A stretch of DNA of 64,000 nt from Thalassobacillus pellis (lineage in GTDB: Bacteria; Bacillota; Bacilli; Bacillales; Halobacillaceae): assembly GCF_016908295.1 (NCBI RefSeq), contig NZ_JAFBDO010000009.1, positions 62,001 through 126,000 on the forward strand, in the 5' to 3' direction. Below, piece after piece: positions 45,836 through 56,746 of this stretch (position 1 is its first letter; every line of letters begins with the position of its first letter). The position numbers and the translations under genes were made by a program. The notes under the pieces are model-generated. The model saw only the letters and a list, made by a program, of their open reading frames with translations, was not told the DNA's origin and made no database searches.

Positions 45836-45837
45836 TC

Positions 45838-45866
45838 TTGCAAGCACTCGATTCATTTTCTATAAT
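45838..45866 (+). promoter_or_regulatory. SigA-type promoter of pheST
   Basis: TTGCAA at 45838-45843, 17-base spacer, TATAAT at 45861-45866. Confidence 0.75.
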
Positions 45867-45894
45867 ATATAGATAGTCATATCGGAATAATTGA

Positions 45895-46138
45895 ACAGCT
45901 ATGAACGAGTCAGTAGATGTTCACAGAAACGATACAGGGAAGGAGTGCCATGGACTGCGAGCACTCCCATCGTGGTGGCCATTGAACCTTCACTCTGGAG
46001 CTGACACCAACTATAAAGGTGTTCCGGACGTCCAGTCCGTTATCAAGCATGAGTGGGTGCACGTAAGGTGCATCAACAAGGGTGGTACCGCGGAGGCAAA
46101 AGTCTCGTCCCTTTTACCAGGGATGGGGCTTTTTTATT
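45895..46138 (+). ncRNA. T-box leader of pheST (tRNA-Phe sensing)
   Basis: The leader has the T-box sequence GGGTGGTACCGCG ending at 46092, a CAGTAGA stretch near the 5' end, and the specifier TTC (Phe) at 45989-45991 within ACCTTCACTC. The terminator at 46097-46138 competes with the antiterminator. Uncharged tRNA-Phe should allow expression. Confidence 0.9.
46097..46138 (+). terminator. Attenuator terminator of the pheST T-box
   Basis: AAAAGTCTCGTCCC pairs with GGGATGGGGCTTTT, followed by further T's. Confidence 0.88.
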
Positions 46139-46190
46139 TTGATAAAGTAAGTGGTTCTTTAAAAGTAGTTAGAAGAAGGAGGAAGAGAAC

Positions 46191-47222
46191 ATGAAAGAAC
46201 AATTGAAGGAATTAGAAACGGAAGCCCTGGAGAAAGTTCAGCTGGCAGAAGATACTAAGGCATTGCAGGATGTACGAGTTGCATATCTAGGTAAGAAGGG
46301 GCCAATTACCGAAGTGCTCAGAGGAATGGGGAGACTATCCAAAGAAGAACGTCCTGTAATTGGGCAATTAGCAAATGAAGTACGCGAGCACATCCAGGAT
46401 GCCATTGATTCAAAGCAAAATTCCCTTGAAGAAGCTGCCTTAGATAAGCAATTGGAAGAAGAAAAGCTGGATGTCACTCTTCCGGGTCGACCTGTACAGG
46501 TTGGCGGTCCCCATCTGTTGACTAATATATTGGAAGAGATTGAGGATTTGTTCATCGGTATGGGCTTTGAAATAAAAGAAGGTCCTGAGGTAGAGACCGA
46601 TTATTATAATTTTGAAGCTTTGAATCTTCCGAAAGGTCATCCAGCACGTGATATGCAGGACTCTTTTTATATTACAGAAGAGCTTTTGCTGCGGACCCAC
46701 ACATCTCCTGTACAGGCGAGGACAATGAAGCAGAAGGATGGCGAACCTGTGCGAATGATTTGCCCTGGTAAAGTTTATCGGAGAGACACGGATGATGCTA
46801 CACATTCCCACCAGTTCACACAGGTAGAAGGCCTGCTCGTTGACAAAAACGTCAGGATGAGCGACCTGAAAGGGGTTTTGAACACTTTTGCCAAGCAGAT
46901 GTTCGGTTCAGAACGCGATATTCGTCTAAGACCAAGCTTTTTCCCATTTACGGAGCCTTCTGTCGAGATGGATATTTCCTGTAAAGTCTGTGACGGAAAA
47001 GGCTGCTCAGTATGTAAAGGAACAGGGTGGATTGAAATTCTTGGTGCTGGTATGGTGCATCCGAATGTACTTGAAATGGCAGGGTATGATCCGGACGTTT
47101 ACTCCGGTTTTGCATTTGGCATGGGGCCGGAGCGTATCGCTATGCTTAAGTATGGAGTGGATGATATCCGTCATTTCTATACCAACGATATCCGATTCTT
47201 GAAACAATACCATAAAGTTTAA
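46191..47222 (+). CDS. pheS: Phenylalanyl-tRNA synthetase alpha subunit
   Basis: Catalytic subunit of the (alpha-beta)2 class II synthetase. The 343 residues comprise an N-terminal coiled coil (about 1-85) that binds tRNA and the catalytic domain (about 110-340) with [12 protein letters not shown], motif 2 [19 protein letters not shown], the FTEPSVEMD region and motif 3 [17 protein letters not shown]. Unusually readable is a [17 protein letters not shown] cysteine loop, common in this family. AAGGAGGAAGAG precedes the ATG. It is followed by pheT after 15 bases. Confidence 0.96.
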   Translation: MKEQLKELETEALEKVQLAEDTKALQDVRVAYLGKKGPITEVLRGMGRLSKEERPVIGQLANEVREHIQDAIDSKQNSLEEAALDKQLEEEKLDVTLPGRPVQVGGPHLLTNILEEIEDLFIGMGFEIKEGPEVETDYYNFEALNLPKGHPARDMQDSFYITEELLLRTHTSPVQARTMKQKDGEPVRMICPGKVYRRDTDDATHSHQFTQVEGLLVDKNVRMSDLKGVLNTFAKQMFGSERDIRLRPSFFPFTEPSVEMDISCKVCDGKGCSVCKGTGWIEILGAGMVHPNVLEMAGYDPDVYSGFAFGMGPERIAMLKYGVDDIRHFYTNDIRFLKQYHKV

Positions 47223-47237
47223 AGGAGTGTCTGAATC

Positions 47238-49664
47238 ATGTTAGTCTCACTTAATTGGCTGAAACAATATGTAGATATTGATGAACATACCCCAGAAGAC
47301 CTGGCGGAACTGATCACTAAAACCGGTATAGAGGTGGAAAGCGTTATTCCCGTTGCCGAAAAATTGGAAAATGTCGTAGTAGGTCATGTGCTAAGCTGTG
47401 AACAGCATCCTAATGCAGATAAATTAAGTCTATGTAAGGTAGATGTCAGCGATGAAATATTACAGATCATTTGTGGTGCCCCGAATATTGCAGAAGGGCA
47501 AAAAGTGGTGGTCGCAAAGCCTGGTGCTGTCTTGCCTGGCAACTTCAAAATTAAAAAAGCAAAACTCCGTGGCGTAGAATCGAACGGAATGATATGTTCC
47601 CTTCAGGAGTTGGGAATCGATGAGAAGGATGTACCAAAAGAATTTACTGATGGAATTTTCGTTTTTCAGGAAAACGTTGAGATTGGGGCGGATGCTGTCC
47701 CCCTTTTGAACTTAAACGACGTAATCATTGAACTTGGTCTTACCCCAAATCGTGCAGATTGTTTAAGTATGCTCGGAGTTGCGTATGAAGTGGCGGCGAT
47801 TCTGGACCAGCCATTCACGCCTGCTGAGGAAGAAGTCCACCCGATCACTGAGCGTGCCTCTGAACATATATCGGTAAAAGTGGATGCACCCGACCTCAAT
47901 CCTTATTACGGGGCGTTTGTGATTAAGGATGTCAAGGTTGGTCCGTCTCCTCTGTGGATCAGGAACCGCTTGATTGCCTCAGGAGTACGCCCTATCAATA
48001 ATGTCGTTGATATTACTAACTATGTATTGCTCGAATATGGGCAGCCGCTGCATGCTTTTGATCTGGAGAAATTCGGCTCATCGGAAGTAGTCGTCAGACG
48101 TGCAGAAAACCGGGAAAAAATTACTACTCTCGATGATCAAGAACGGTCATTAAACGAAGATCACCTGGTCATAACAAATGGAAAAGAACCTGTGGCAATT
48201 GCGGGAGTAATGGGTGGTGCTGACTCAGAAGTGGACGATAACACCCAAACCATTCTTTTGGAAGCTGCTTTATTTAATCCGGCTGCCGTCCGTACTTCCT
48301 CAAAGGATCATGGGTTGAGAAGTGAAGCAAGTACACGTTTTGAAAAAGGTGTTGATCCTAACCGTGTAAGACGTGCAGGGGAAAAAGCATGTGAATTATT
48401 AGAAAATTATGCACAAGGAAAAGTGTTAAAAGGAGTAGTAGAATTCGATGAACTCGATCGGGCTCCACAGGAAGTGCACATCACAACAACTCGAATCAAT
48501 AACCGTCTCGGAACGGAGATTTCCAATGAAAAGATTGGAGACATATTAAGACGGCTGCAATTCGATTACAAACAGGATGGCGACACATTTAAGGTTATCG
48601 TGCCAACGCGCAGAGGTGATGTGTACCTCTTTGAAGATATGCTGGAAGAAGTTGCCCGAATTTATGGGTATGATAACTTACCATTCACGCTGCCAGAAGG
48701 TGAGTCCCAAGCAGGCGGACTTACTCTTTATCAGCAGCTGAAACGAAAAGTAAAAGCTTATCTCGAAGGTGCGGGTCTTAATGAAACAATTACGTATTCT
48801 TTAACCAGGGAAAGCCGGGCCAGCCAGCTTACAAGCCGGGAAGTGGCTGACCGTGCGAAATCTCCTGTGAGGCTTGCCATGCCGATGAGTGAGGAACACA
48901 GCCATCTCCGTTTGAGTATTCTTCCGGAGCTCCTCGCGTCACTTTCCTATAATGTTGCAAGGAAACAGAATGATCTTGCTTATTATGAACTGGGAAGTGT
49001 TTTCATTAGTGAAGAAGAACACGTAACCAAGCAGCCGGAAGAACAGCTGCGATTAGCCGGTGCTATGACGGGCAACTGGCATGTTCATCCATGGCAGCAG
49101 GAAAAGAAAGCGATTGACTTCTATGTTGTTAAAGGGATTATAGAAGGGCTGGCTGAAAAGCTTGATATTCCTCTAACGTATCACGCTTCAAGGTATCCTG
49201 ATATGCATCCGGGTCGAACTGCTGAAGTATTACTGAACGGTGAAACCATAGGCTTCTTTGGTCAGGTGCATCCAAAGCTTCAGCAGGAGCTTGACTTGAA
49301 GGAAACCTATGTGTTCGATCTGAATGCAGAAAAAATGTTCAAACAATACCAAAAAGAAGAAGCTTTTCAGGCAATTCCAAGATTCCCTTCTATCAAAAGA
49401 GACATTGCACTGGTAGTCGATGAATCCCAGCAAGCAGGAGCTATCACCACCACTATTTTAGAAGCAGGAAGCCCGCTGATTAAAGATGTGGAGATTTTTG
49501 ACGTTTATCAAGGTGAACATTTGCAGGATGGTAAAAAATCAATTGCTTATAGTCTGTTGTATATGGATCCGAATCGTACACTCAAAGATGAAGAAGTTGA
49601 AAAAGCTCATAAAAAAATCCTCGATGCAGTCAAAGAGAAGCATCTGGCTGAATTAAGAGGATAG
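47238..49664 (+). CDS. pheT: Phenylalanyl-tRNA synthetase beta subunit
   Basis: Large subunit, 808 residues. It has the EMAP-like tRNA-binding domain (about 40-148, VVVGHVLSCEQHPNADKL), B3/B4 editing domain (about 210-385), B5 domain (about 405-475), a catalytic-like core (about 490-690), and the FDX-ACB anticodon domain (about 715-808, FPSIKRDIALVVDE). AAAGGAGTGTC precedes the ATG. Expressed with pheS under T-box control. Confidence 0.96.
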   Translation: MLVSLNWLKQYVDIDEHTPEDLAELITKTGIEVESVIPVAEKLENVVVGHVLSCEQHPNADKLSLCKVDVSDEILQIICGAPNIAEGQKVVVAKPGAVLPGNFKIKKAKLRGVESNGMICSLQELGIDEKDVPKEFTDGIFVFQENVEIGADAVPLLNLNDVIIELGLTPNRADCLSMLGVAYEVAAILDQPFTPAEEEVHPITERASEHISVKVDAPDLNPYYGAFVIKDVKVGPSPLWIRNRLIASGVRPINNVVDITNYVLLEYGQPLHAFDLEKFGSSEVVVRRAENREKITTLDDQERSLNEDHLVITNGKEPVAIAGVMGGADSEVDDNTQTILLEAALFNPAAVRTSSKDHGLRSEASTRFEKGVDPNRVRRAGEKACELLENYAQGKVLKGVVEFDELDRAPQEVHITTTRINNRLGTEISNEKIGDILRRLQFDYKQDGDTFKVIVPTRRGDVYLFEDMLEEVARIYGYDNLPFTLPEGESQAGGLTLYQQLKRKVKAYLEGAGLNETITYSLTRESRASQLTSREVADRAKSPVRLAMPMSEEHSHLRLSILPELLASLSYNVARKQNDLAYYELGSVFISEEEHVTKQPEEQLRLAGAMTGNWHVHPWQQEKKAIDFYVVKGIIEGLAEKLDIPLTYHASRYPDMHPGRTAEVLLNGETIGFFGQVHPKLQQELDLKETYVFDLNAEKMFKQYQKEEAFQAIPRFPSIKRDIALVVDESQQAGAITTTILEAGSPLIKDVEIFDVYQGEHLQDGKKSIAYSLLYMDPNRTLKDEEVEKAHKKILDAVKEKHLAELRG

Positions 49665-49754
49665 TCTGTATTAAATGGAAATGTTATGAGCCACTAGGAA
49701 GCTATGAGGCTAATGAAAGTTCCTTTATAATTAAAAGAGTTGTTAAAGTCTTAG

Positions 49755-49902
49755 GTTGATTCTCAAGAATCGCTTGTCGGTGGATGCTTGCCGCGGGCAC
49801 GGCCTCAAGCCTTCTTGGTCAAGAAGGTCGCTTGACCAAGTGAATTTTCGGCTCGCACTGGTCCCTCAGGCGTCACCACCGATCGCTTATTGTGGAATCA
49901 AC
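49755..49902. repeat. Dispersed repeat with terminal inverted repeats, family 2, copy D
   Basis: A 148-base element starting GTTGATTC and ending GAATCAAC, with a perfect CTTGGTCAAG / CTTGACCAAG central stem. It is the inverted counterpart of 41570-41716. It lies between the convergent pheT and rnhC; the rest of 49665-50065 holds only the terminator. Confidence 0.75.
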
Positions 49903-49912
49903 ACAGCCAATT

Positions 49913-49957
49913 AAAAAAAGTGATTTTCTTTGATTAAAAAGAAAATCACTTTTTTAT
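49913..49957. terminator. Bidirectional terminator between pheT and rnhC
   Basis: AAAAAGTGATTTTCTT pairs perfectly with AAGAAAATCACTTTTT. Confidence 0.88.
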
Positions 49958-50065
49958 TGCTGTCTAGAAATTATAAAAATGGATGGGTAAATAACGTTTT
50001 ACAGCTGATTCCCTTCAGCTTGTTTTTAAGCTGGTCAAGGGTGTGCAAGACGCTTCCACTTCTTT

Positions 50066-50995
50066 TTAAAGAAATTTATCTGCTTTTTGTGTAGTAGCAA
50101 AGTGGACTTTTGCTACGTCCTGAAGTTTGGCTTTTCCGAATTTACTGATAACTGCTGCTGCTGCCCTGTCCACTTTTTGGGACGCACCTTTTGGAATATC
50201 CATTCTCAGCTCTTTGGAAATGTCTTCCATAGCTTTGACAAAACTGGCCCTTGCAAGGATTGATCCCGCTGCAACAGCAATAGAATAGCTCTCCGCTTTA
50301 GTCATGAAATAAACATTTTCCTGGAGTTTGTTTCCTTCTGTTGCAAGGTGGCGTTTGTATACATTTGGTTGGGAGAATTGATCAATCAAAATACCTTCAG
50401 GGTGTTCAGGCTGTATTTTTTCGAGGAGTTTTTCAAGGGCGTGGTGGTGTAACATTGTTTTCATTTTTCCCTGACTCCAACCCTTTGCTTGTAACTGGTT
50501 ATACTTCCTGTTATTGAGTTTTAGTAATGTGTAGGGTATATCCAAATGGAGAATATCCTTAGCAATTTTCCTTATGACCTCATCCGTCAGGTGTTTAGAG
50601 TCTTTAACTCCTAACTCTTTCAATAATGCCACATGTTCTTTTTTTACATAAGCCGCGGCCACTGTGATAGGACCGAAATAATCACCAGTTCCAGCTTCAT
50701 CAGAACCAATATGAGAGCTATGAAATAACGTTTCAGGTGGATGGAATTCATGTACAGGCTTAGTAATCTTTTCTCTTGTATTTGAAGTGTTGGTCAGCCC
50801 CCATTGAGCAGCTTCTTTTTCTGGATCTTTCCCTTGAAACAAAACTTTGCCTGACTGGTAGGCAGTAATTGTACTATATGGGGTCTTAGCTACGAACACT
50901 GCAGCTTGTGGTATGCTTGGTGCCAGCTGATTTTTATAATGTGATTTCATTTCCTGGATTTTGTCTTTTGTCAATTTCAAAACAACTTGTCCCAT
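50066..50995 (-). CDS. rnhC: Ribonuclease HIII
   Basis: Cleaves RNA in RNA-DNA hybrids. The 309-residue protein has the HIII-specific N-terminal TBP-like domain (about 1-85, with the typical TITAYQSGKVLFQG) and the RNase H fold with GSDEAGTGDYFGP (D99, E100), GVKDSKHL and ILIDQFSQP acidic residues. The start at 50995 (MGQVVLKL), with GAGG before it, matches the family; an upstream start at 51031 would add 12 unmatched residues. It is divergent from zapA, as in B. subtilis. Confidence 0.93.
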   Translation of the reverse strand: MGQVVLKLTKDKIQEMKSHYKNQLAPSIPQAAVFVAKTPYSTITAYQSGKVLFQGKDPEKEAAQWGLTNTSNTREKITKPVHEFHPPETLFHSSHIGSDEAGTGDYFGPITVAAAYVKKEHVALLKELGVKDSKHLTDEVIRKIAKDILHLDIPYTLLKLNNRKYNQLQAKGWSQGKMKTMLHHHALEKLLEKIQPEHPEGILIDQFSQPNVYKRHLATEGNKLQENVYFMTKAESYSIAVAAGSILARASFVKAMEDISKELRMDIPKGASQKVDRAAAAVISKFGKAKLQDVAKVHFATTQKADKFL

Positions 50996-51163
50996 ATGAT
51001 TCCTCGCAATCTGACAATATGTAGTTGCCAATTTATGATAAAATTAGTATAACAGACGACAGAATAAGACAGAACCTATTATTATCAGGATAGGTTTGGT
51101 TTCCTTATTTTTGAGCTTCGTGTTAATATGAATTTTAGGATTTTATTGTTAGGGGGGATCAGT

Positions 51164-51451
51164 GTGTCCCAGTCAGACAAAGAAAAAAAACGGACAACGG
51201 TTGAAATCTTCAACCGATCATATACAATCGTTGGTCAAGAATCATCCAAACGTGTGAAACTTGTAGCGAGCATGGTCGATCAGAAAATGAGAGAAATCCA
51301 GGCCTCCAATCGGTCGTTGGACACATCCAGGCTGGCAGTGCTCACTGCTGTAAATACCATGAACGATTACATAGCCTTAAAGGAAGAACACAATAAAATA
51401 TTAGAAGAACTGAAAAACATCAAAGAAAAGGAACGAAAACAAGATGACTGA
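51164..51451 (+). CDS. zapA: Cell division protein ZapA
   Basis: FtsZ-ring stabiliser of 95 residues. A short beta-containing head (KKRTTVEIFNRSYTIVGQE) is followed by a long coiled-coil helix with LAVLTAVNTMNDYIALKEE. The GTG at 51164 has AGGGGGGAT upstream; the in-frame ATG at 51128 has no site. It overlaps the start of yshB by 8 bases, so the two are coupled. Confidence 0.93.
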   Translation: MSQSDKEKKRTTVEIFNRSYTIVGQESSKRVKLVASMVDQKMREIQASNRSLDTSRLAVLTAVNTMNDYIALKEEHNKILEELKNIKEKERKQDD

Positions 51452-51992
51452 TTTAATACTTATTATTCTGTTGATTTTTGGAATATTAAACGGACTGCGA
51501 AGAGGGTTTATCCTGCAACTGTTCCACATCGTCGGTTTTATAGCCGCTTTTGTCGTTGCAGTCCTATATTACGATACATTTGCAGACCGTTTAAGGTTAT
51601 GGATACCATATCCTGATTTGCCCGAAGGAACCCAGTGGGCGATATTTCTGGAAAATTTGCCTTTGGAGACAGCGTTCTATAATGCCGTAGCATTTGCCCT
51701 GTTATTTTTTGCAGTAAAAATTATCATGCAAATTATTGCTTCTATGCTAGACTTTGTTGCTGATTTGCCTATCTTGAAAACATTGAATGGGTTGCTAGGA
51801 GGATTACTTGGCTTCATCGAAACTTATCTCATTTTATTCCTCCTATTGTCGCTGGGAGCTCTGTTACCAATTGCTTTTGTCCAGAACGCCCTCGATAATT
51901 CTTTTATTGCCCAGACAATAGTAGAACATACTCCGATGTTTACCGAACAGCTTAAGAAAATTTGGTTCGAACATGTAGCAGCACTATGGTAA
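51444..51992 (+). CDS. yshB: CvpA family membrane protein YshB
   Basis: Encodes 182 residues with four predicted transmembrane segments (about 2-15, 24-43, 80-103, 118-142) and the CvpA-typical GILNGLRRGFILQLFHIVG N-terminus. E. coli CvpA is tied to colicin V production and envelope homeostasis; the Bacillus role is unknown. Its ATG lies within the zapA end. A terminator follows immediately. Confidence 0.88.
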   Translation: MTDLILIILLIFGILNGLRRGFILQLFHIVGFIAAFVVAVLYYDTFADRLRLWIPYPDLPEGTQWAIFLENLPLETAFYNAVAFALLFFAVKIIMQIIASMLDFVADLPILKTLNGLLGGLLGFIETYLILFLLLSLGALLPIAFVQNALDNSFIAQTIVEHTPMFTEQLKKIWFEHVAALW

Positions 51993-52024
51993 AACTTCTC
52001 TATATAATGGAGAAGTTTTTTCTT
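51991..52024 (+). terminator. Intrinsic terminator after yshB
   Basis: AAAACTTCTC pairs with GAGAAGTTTT (52010-52019), followed by more T's. Confidence 0.88.
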
Positions 52025-52230
52025 TAAAGGTATTTTGTTTTTTGAGTGAATTTGGAAATTTCAATTGGCACATGCTGGTACATTTCTATTTATTAGGTTG
52101 CTGCATCAGCCGAACACTCTCCATTATTAACGGGTTTAAAGTTTACTCATTCATTAAAACCAGAAACCACTGGATTTTGGTTAAAAGGAAACGTGGAAAG
52201 TTCAAAGCATATTTGAAAGGAGCCGACACG

Positions 52231-53958
52231 ATGACCGTCGATAAAAAGAAAGTCATAAAATTACTGGAAGAAATAGCAGTCTATTTAGAATTGAAGGGAG
52301 AAAACCCTTTCAAGGTTTCCGCATACCGAAAAGCAGCCCAGGCACTTGAACAGGACGAGCGATCCTTGGGAGAAATAGAAGATTTCAAGAAAATGAAAGG
52401 TATTGGAAAAAGTACGGCAGAAGTTATTGAAGAGTATATTGTAGATGGATATTCAGATACATTAAATCAATTGCAGGAAGAAATTCCGCGAGGATTGGTG
52501 CCCCTTCTGGATCTTCCGGGCTTGGGCGGCAAAAAGTTATCTAAGCTTTATAAAGAGCTGGGGGTTACCGATGCAGCTTCCTTAAAAAAAGTATGTGAAA
52601 ATGGGGAAGTCGAAAAGCTGGAAGGTTTCGGCAAAAAGACTGCTGAAAAAATTATTCAAGCTGTAGAGGACGCTGATACCAGACCAGAACGTCTTCCTAT
52701 TTCTATGATGCTTCCATTAGCGGAGAAGATAGAAGGCTATTTGGAAAGCCTTAAAACTGTAAAAAAATATTCTCGTGCCGGAAGCCTTCGACGAATGCGG
52801 GAGACAATCAAGGATCTGGATTTCATTGTTGTTTCGGAAGAGGCAGCAAAAACCCGGGATGAGTTACTCGAATACGAGGATATCGAGGAAGTGATTGCCT
52901 CTGGAGAGACAAAGGTATCCATAGTTGTCAACGAAGGTTATGATATAAATATAGATTTCAGGATAGTTAAGCCGAATGAATTTGCAACAACGCTTCATCA
53001 TTTTACAGGGTCTAAGGACCATAATGTGGCCATGCGTCAGAGGGCAAAAGAAAACAATGAAAAAATAAGCGAATATGGAGTAGAAAATAGTACGACAGGG
53101 GAAGTGCTCACCTTTAAAACAGAACAAGCATTTTTTGAACACTTTGGTCTTCATTGGATTCCCCCTGAAGTCAGGGAAAATTTAGGTGAAATAGAAAAAG
53201 CGGTAGACGAGAAAATTTCATTAGTCGAAGAAAAAGATATTCGCGGTGATCTTCATATGCACAGTACTTGGAGTGATGGAGCACAGTCAATTAGAGAAAT
53301 GGCGGAAAAGGCAAGAGAAAAAGGATACGAATTCATTGCCATCACAGATCATTCTAAATTTTTACGTGTCGCCAATGGACTGGATGAAACCCGGCTCAGG
53401 AAACAAAGGAAAGAAATCGATAAATTAAATAAGGAATTTGATAATTTCCACATTTTCGCTGGTATAGAAATGGATATACTGCCCGATGGTTCTTTGGATT
53501 TCGATGATGAATTTCTTAAAGAAATGGACTTTGTCATTGCTTCCATCCATTCCAGTTTCAATCAAGCGGAAGAGAAAATCATGAATCGACTGGTAAACGC
53601 TATGGAAAACCCTCATGTCCATATGATCGCACATCCTACCGGCCGTCTGATTGGGAGAAGGAAAGGATACCAGGTTAACTTGGAAAAGTTGATCGAGAAA
53701 GCTGCCGAGACAGGTACGGTTCTTGAGCTCAATGCAAATCCGAACAGGTTAGATCTTAATTGGGAAAGCTTGATAAAAGCCCAGAGAGCCGGCGTGAAAT
53801 TAGCAATAAATACGGATGCTCATAATTATCCCATGCTTGATCATATGAGGATTGGAATCGGAGCGGCGAGAAAAGGATGGCTCACAAAAGAAAATGTCAT
53901 TAATACCTGGAAGAAGGATGAACTGATGAAATTATTTGAGCGTAAAGCAAAGTTATAA
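52231..53958 (+). CDS. polX: DNA polymerase/3'-5' exonuclease PolX
   Basis: Bacterial family X polymerase for base excision repair, with a C-terminal exonuclease and AP-endonuclease. The 575 residues hold helix-hairpin-helix regions (about 1-165, [11 protein letters not shown] and [10 protein letters not shown]), the polymerase palm with the carboxylates of DLDFIVV near 196 and INIDFRIV near 240, and a PHP domain (about 335-575) starting [11 protein letters not shown] near 340. GAAAGGAGCC lies before ATG 52231. The ORF is open further upstream to 52042, but that part looks noncoding. Confidence 0.93.
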   Translation: MTVDKKKVIKLLEEIAVYLELKGENPFKVSAYRKAAQALEQDERSLGEIEDFKKMKGIGKSTAEVIEEYIVDGYSDTLNQLQEEIPRGLVPLLDLPGLGGKKLSKLYKELGVTDAASLKKVCENGEVEKLEGFGKKTAEKIIQAVEDADTRPERLPISMMLPLAEKIEGYLESLKTVKKYSRAGSLRRMRETIKDLDFIVVSEEAAKTRDELLEYEDIEEVIASGETKVSIVVNEGYDINIDFRIVKPNEFATTLHHFTGSKDHNVAMRQRAKENNEKISEYGVENSTTGEVLTFKTEQAFFEHFGLHWIPPEVRENLGEIEKAVDEKISLVEEKDIRGDLHMHSTWSDGAQSIREMAEKAREKGYEFIAITDHSKFLRVANGLDETRLRKQRKEIDKLNKEFDNFHIFAGIEMDILPDGSLDFDDEFLKEMDFVIASIHSSFNQAEEKIMNRLVNAMENPHVHMIAHPTGRLIGRRKGYQVNLEKLIEKAAETGTVLELNANPNRLDLNWESLIKAQRAGVKLAINTDAHNYPMLDHMRIGIGAARKGWLTKENVINTWKKDELMKLFERKAKL

Positions 53959-53972
53959 AGGGGAATTCACTC

Positions 53973-56309
53973 ATGAACCAACGTGTTTTTCATGTTTTAG
54001 AATATAGGAAAGTTATTGAACGGCTGGCAAGGCACGCTGCATCCAGCCTGGGAAAAGAAAAAGCATTAGCATTGAAGCCATCGACCAGCCTGGAACAAGT
54101 GAAAGAATGGCAAAAAGAGACAGATGAAGCCACTCAGGTTCTTCGACTGAAGGGAGAAGTTCCTTTAGGCGGGATATTTGATATTAAGCCAAGTATTAAG
54201 CGGACGATAATAGGTGGGACACTCAGTCCTGTCGAGTGTTTGGATATAGCTTCCACCATATATGGAGGTAAACAAATAAAGCGTTTCATAGAAGAAATGG
54301 AAGAACCAGATTTGCCAATCTTACGGGAACTGGTCGGAAACCTCGTGCCATTAAATGAGTTGGAGCGCCGGATCAGAGGTTGCATTGATGACCACGGCCA
54401 TGTGATGGATGGTGCTTCTGATAAGTTACGCACGGTTCGTTCTCGAATGCGTACGTATGAAAGCAGGATCCGTGACAAAATGGACGCTTATACAAAATCC
54501 AAAAGCAAAATGCTGTCTGAGCCGATTGTAACTATCCGTAATGAGCGTTATGTTCTTCCTGTCAAACAGGAATACAAGGGAGCTGTCGGCGGTATTGTCC
54601 ATGATCAATCTTCTTCCGGTGCGACTTTGTTTATAGAACCACAATCTGTCGTGGATTTAAATAATCAATTGCAGGAAGCAAAAGTCCAGGAAAAACATGA
54701 GATTGATCGTATACTTAAAGAACTTTCCGAAGCTATCGCTGTTGATGAAGCTTATTTGTATGAGAATGTTTCCATCCTGACCACAATAGATTTCATGTTT
54801 GCAAGGGCTAAGCTCGGCCAGTCGATGAAAGCCGCTATGCCTCTGATGAATGACCAGGGCATCATTAAAATGAGACAAGCAAGGCATCCATTGATTGAGC
54901 AGGATGAAGTCGTCGCTAATGACATTGAATTAGGAGAGGATTTTACCTCCATTGTTATAACCGGGCCAAACACCGGGGGGAAAACAGTCACCTTGAAAAT
55001 GGTCGGTCTGTGTACCCTGATGGCTCAATCAGGACTACAGATTCCTGCCCTGGATGGCTGTGAATTGGCTGTGTTTGAAAATGTGTACGCCGATATCGGT
55101 GATGAACAATCGATTGAACAGAGTTTGAGTACTTTTTCTTCTCACATGACCAATATTGTCGATATCCTTAAGCATGTCAATGACCGGACCCTAGTACTGT
55201 TTGATGAACTTGGAGCAGGAACTGACCCGCAGGAAGGAGCGGCTCTGGCTATGTCTATCCTAGATGAGGTAGTAAGCCGGAATGCGCGGGTCATCGCTAC
55301 TACCCATTACCCTGAATTGAAGGCTTATGGTTATAATAGGGAGGGTGTTATTAATGCGTCCGTTGAGTTTGATATAAAGACGTTAAAACCAACATACAGG
55401 TTATTGATAGGTGTGCCAGGGAGGAGTAATGCGTTCGAAATTTCGCGCCGTCTCGGACTTGATGAGCAGGTAATCGAGACAGCCAAAGGTCATATTGGTA
55501 CTGATTCAAAAAGTGTAGAAAATATGATTGCTTCCTTGGAAACATCCACTCGGCAGGCAGAAAAAGATTTTGAAGAAGCAGAAGAAATACTGAAACAGGC
55601 GACTGAATTGCATCAAGAACTGCACAATGTATGGGCAGAGTTTGAAGAAAAACGTAATAAACTATACGAGAAGGCAGAACGAAAAGCAGAAAAAGCTATC
55701 GAACAGGCCCGTATGGAGGCAGAAGAAATTGTGAAAGACCTTCGGAGCAGAAATAATTTTAAGGAGCATGAATGGATCGAAGCAAGAAAGCAATTGGACG
55801 AGACCAAGCCGAATCTGGCGAAACAGAAACCAGATAAAGCAGAAAAAAAGAGCCCTGTTACCCGCGAGTTGAAACAAGGCGACGAGGTAAAGCTTTTAAA
55901 GCTTAATCAGACTGGAACAGTCAGCGAAAAAATCAGTGACAACGAGTATCAAGTCAATGTCGGCATTATGAAGGTGAAAGTGAAACGAAAAGATTTAGAG
56001 TATGTAAAATCACAGCAGCCACTGAAAGAAAAGCCTATGGCGACCGTCAAGGGGAAGGGATATCATGTAAAAACAGAATTGGACCTCCGAGGTGAGCGTT
56101 ATGAGGAGGCGATGAATCAGCTGGAAAAATATATAGATGACGCCATTCTTGCAGGTTATCCACGCGTTTCGATCATTCACGGTAAAGGAACAGGCGCTCT
56201 TCGGACAGGTGTGGAAAGCTTTGCAAAAAATCATCGCTCCATCACTTCACACCGCTCCGGTGGTATGAATGAAGGCGGTGGCGGAGTCACTGTTCTTGAG
56301 TTAGGCTGA
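53973..56309 (+). CDS. mutS2: Endonuclease MutS2
   Basis: MutS-like ATPase with a nuclease domain; roles in suppressing recombination and rescuing collided ribosomes have been reported for the B. subtilis protein (MutSB/YshD). The 778-residue protein has core/clamp helices (about 1-300), Walker [13 protein letters not shown] near 331, Walker [14 protein letters not shown] near 407-419, a long coiled coil (about 515-630), a KOW-like segment (about 640-675) and the C-terminal Smr domain with [11 protein letters not shown] near 702 and HGKGTGALR near 735. AAAGGGGAATTC precedes the ATG. Confidence 0.95.
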   Translation: MNQRVFHVLEYRKVIERLARHAASSLGKEKALALKPSTSLEQVKEWQKETDEATQVLRLKGEVPLGGIFDIKPSIKRTIIGGTLSPVECLDIASTIYGGKQIKRFIEEMEEPDLPILRELVGNLVPLNELERRIRGCIDDHGHVMDGASDKLRTVRSRMRTYESRIRDKMDAYTKSKSKMLSEPIVTIRNERYVLPVKQEYKGAVGGIVHDQSSSGATLFIEPQSVVDLNNQLQEAKVQEKHEIDRILKELSEAIAVDEAYLYENVSILTTIDFMFARAKLGQSMKAAMPLMNDQGIIKMRQARHPLIEQDEVVANDIELGEDFTSIVITGPNTGGKTVTLKMVGLCTLMAQSGLQIPALDGCELAVFENVYADIGDEQSIEQSLSTFSSHMTNIVDILKHVNDRTLVLFDELGAGTDPQEGAALAMSILDEVVSRNARVIATTHYPELKAYGYNREGVINASVEFDIKTLKPTYRLLIGVPGRSNAFEISRRLGLDEQVIETAKGHIGTDSKSVENMIASLETSTRQAEKDFEEAEEILKQATELHQELHNVWAEFEEKRNKLYEKAERKAEKAIEQARMEAEEIVKDLRSRNNFKEHEWIEARKQLDETKPNLAKQKPDKAEKKSPVTRELKQGDEVKLLKLNQTGTVSEKISDNEYQVNVGIMKVKVKRKDLEYVKSQQPLKEKPMATVKGKGYHVKTELDLRGERYEEAMNQLEKYIDDAILAGYPRVSIIHGKGTGALRTGVESFAKNHRSITSHRSGGMNEGGGGVTVLELG

Positions 56310-56325
56310 TAGAGGGGGGATGAAG

Positions 56326-56733
56326 ATGGAGAGCTTTTGGGAGAATGTATTGGTGGAGACTGCTGCGAGCTACAGCGTAGTCATTCTTTGCCTTGTAGTT
56401 TTCATGACCATTTTTGAATTAGTTACACGTTATAATAATTGGAAAGAAATTAAGCGAGGCAACATGGCTGTAGCGATGGCCACCGGGGGGAAGATTTTCG
56501 GGATAGCGAACATTTTCCGATACTCCATTGAACATAATGACTCTTTGCTGGAAACAATGGGATGGGGACTATTTGGTTTCTTGTTATTATTGTCCGGTTA
56601 TTTCATTTATGAGTTCCTTACACCTACATTTAAAATTGATGAAGAAATCGAAAAAGATAACCGCGCAGTGGGATTTATATCCCTGGTCATCTCCGTAGGT
56701 CTTTCCTTTGTAATCGGTGCAAATATCATATGA
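56326..56733 (+). CDS. yshE: YshE, DUF350 family membrane protein
   Basis: Encodes 135 residues with four hydrophobic segments (about 15-34, 50-63, 78-98, 114-134), one of a pair of DUF350 repeats. The function is unknown. ATG at 56326 has GAGGGGGG at normal spacing; the ATG at 56320 would touch that site. It lies 16 bases after mutS2, as in B. subtilis, and a tiny membrane ORF follows. Confidence 0.87.
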   Translation: MESFWENVLVETAASYSVVILCLVVFMTIFELVTRYNNWKEIKRGNMAVAMATGGKIFGIANIFRYSIEHNDSLLETMGWGLFGFLLLLSGYFIYEFLTPTFKIDEEIEKDNRAVGFISLVISVGLSFVIGANII

Positions 56734-56746
56734 GGAGCGTTACAAA

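Noticed and set aside
45901-46194. 97-residue ORF before pheS
   Set aside because: It coincides with the pheST T-box leader, including specifier, T-box and terminator.
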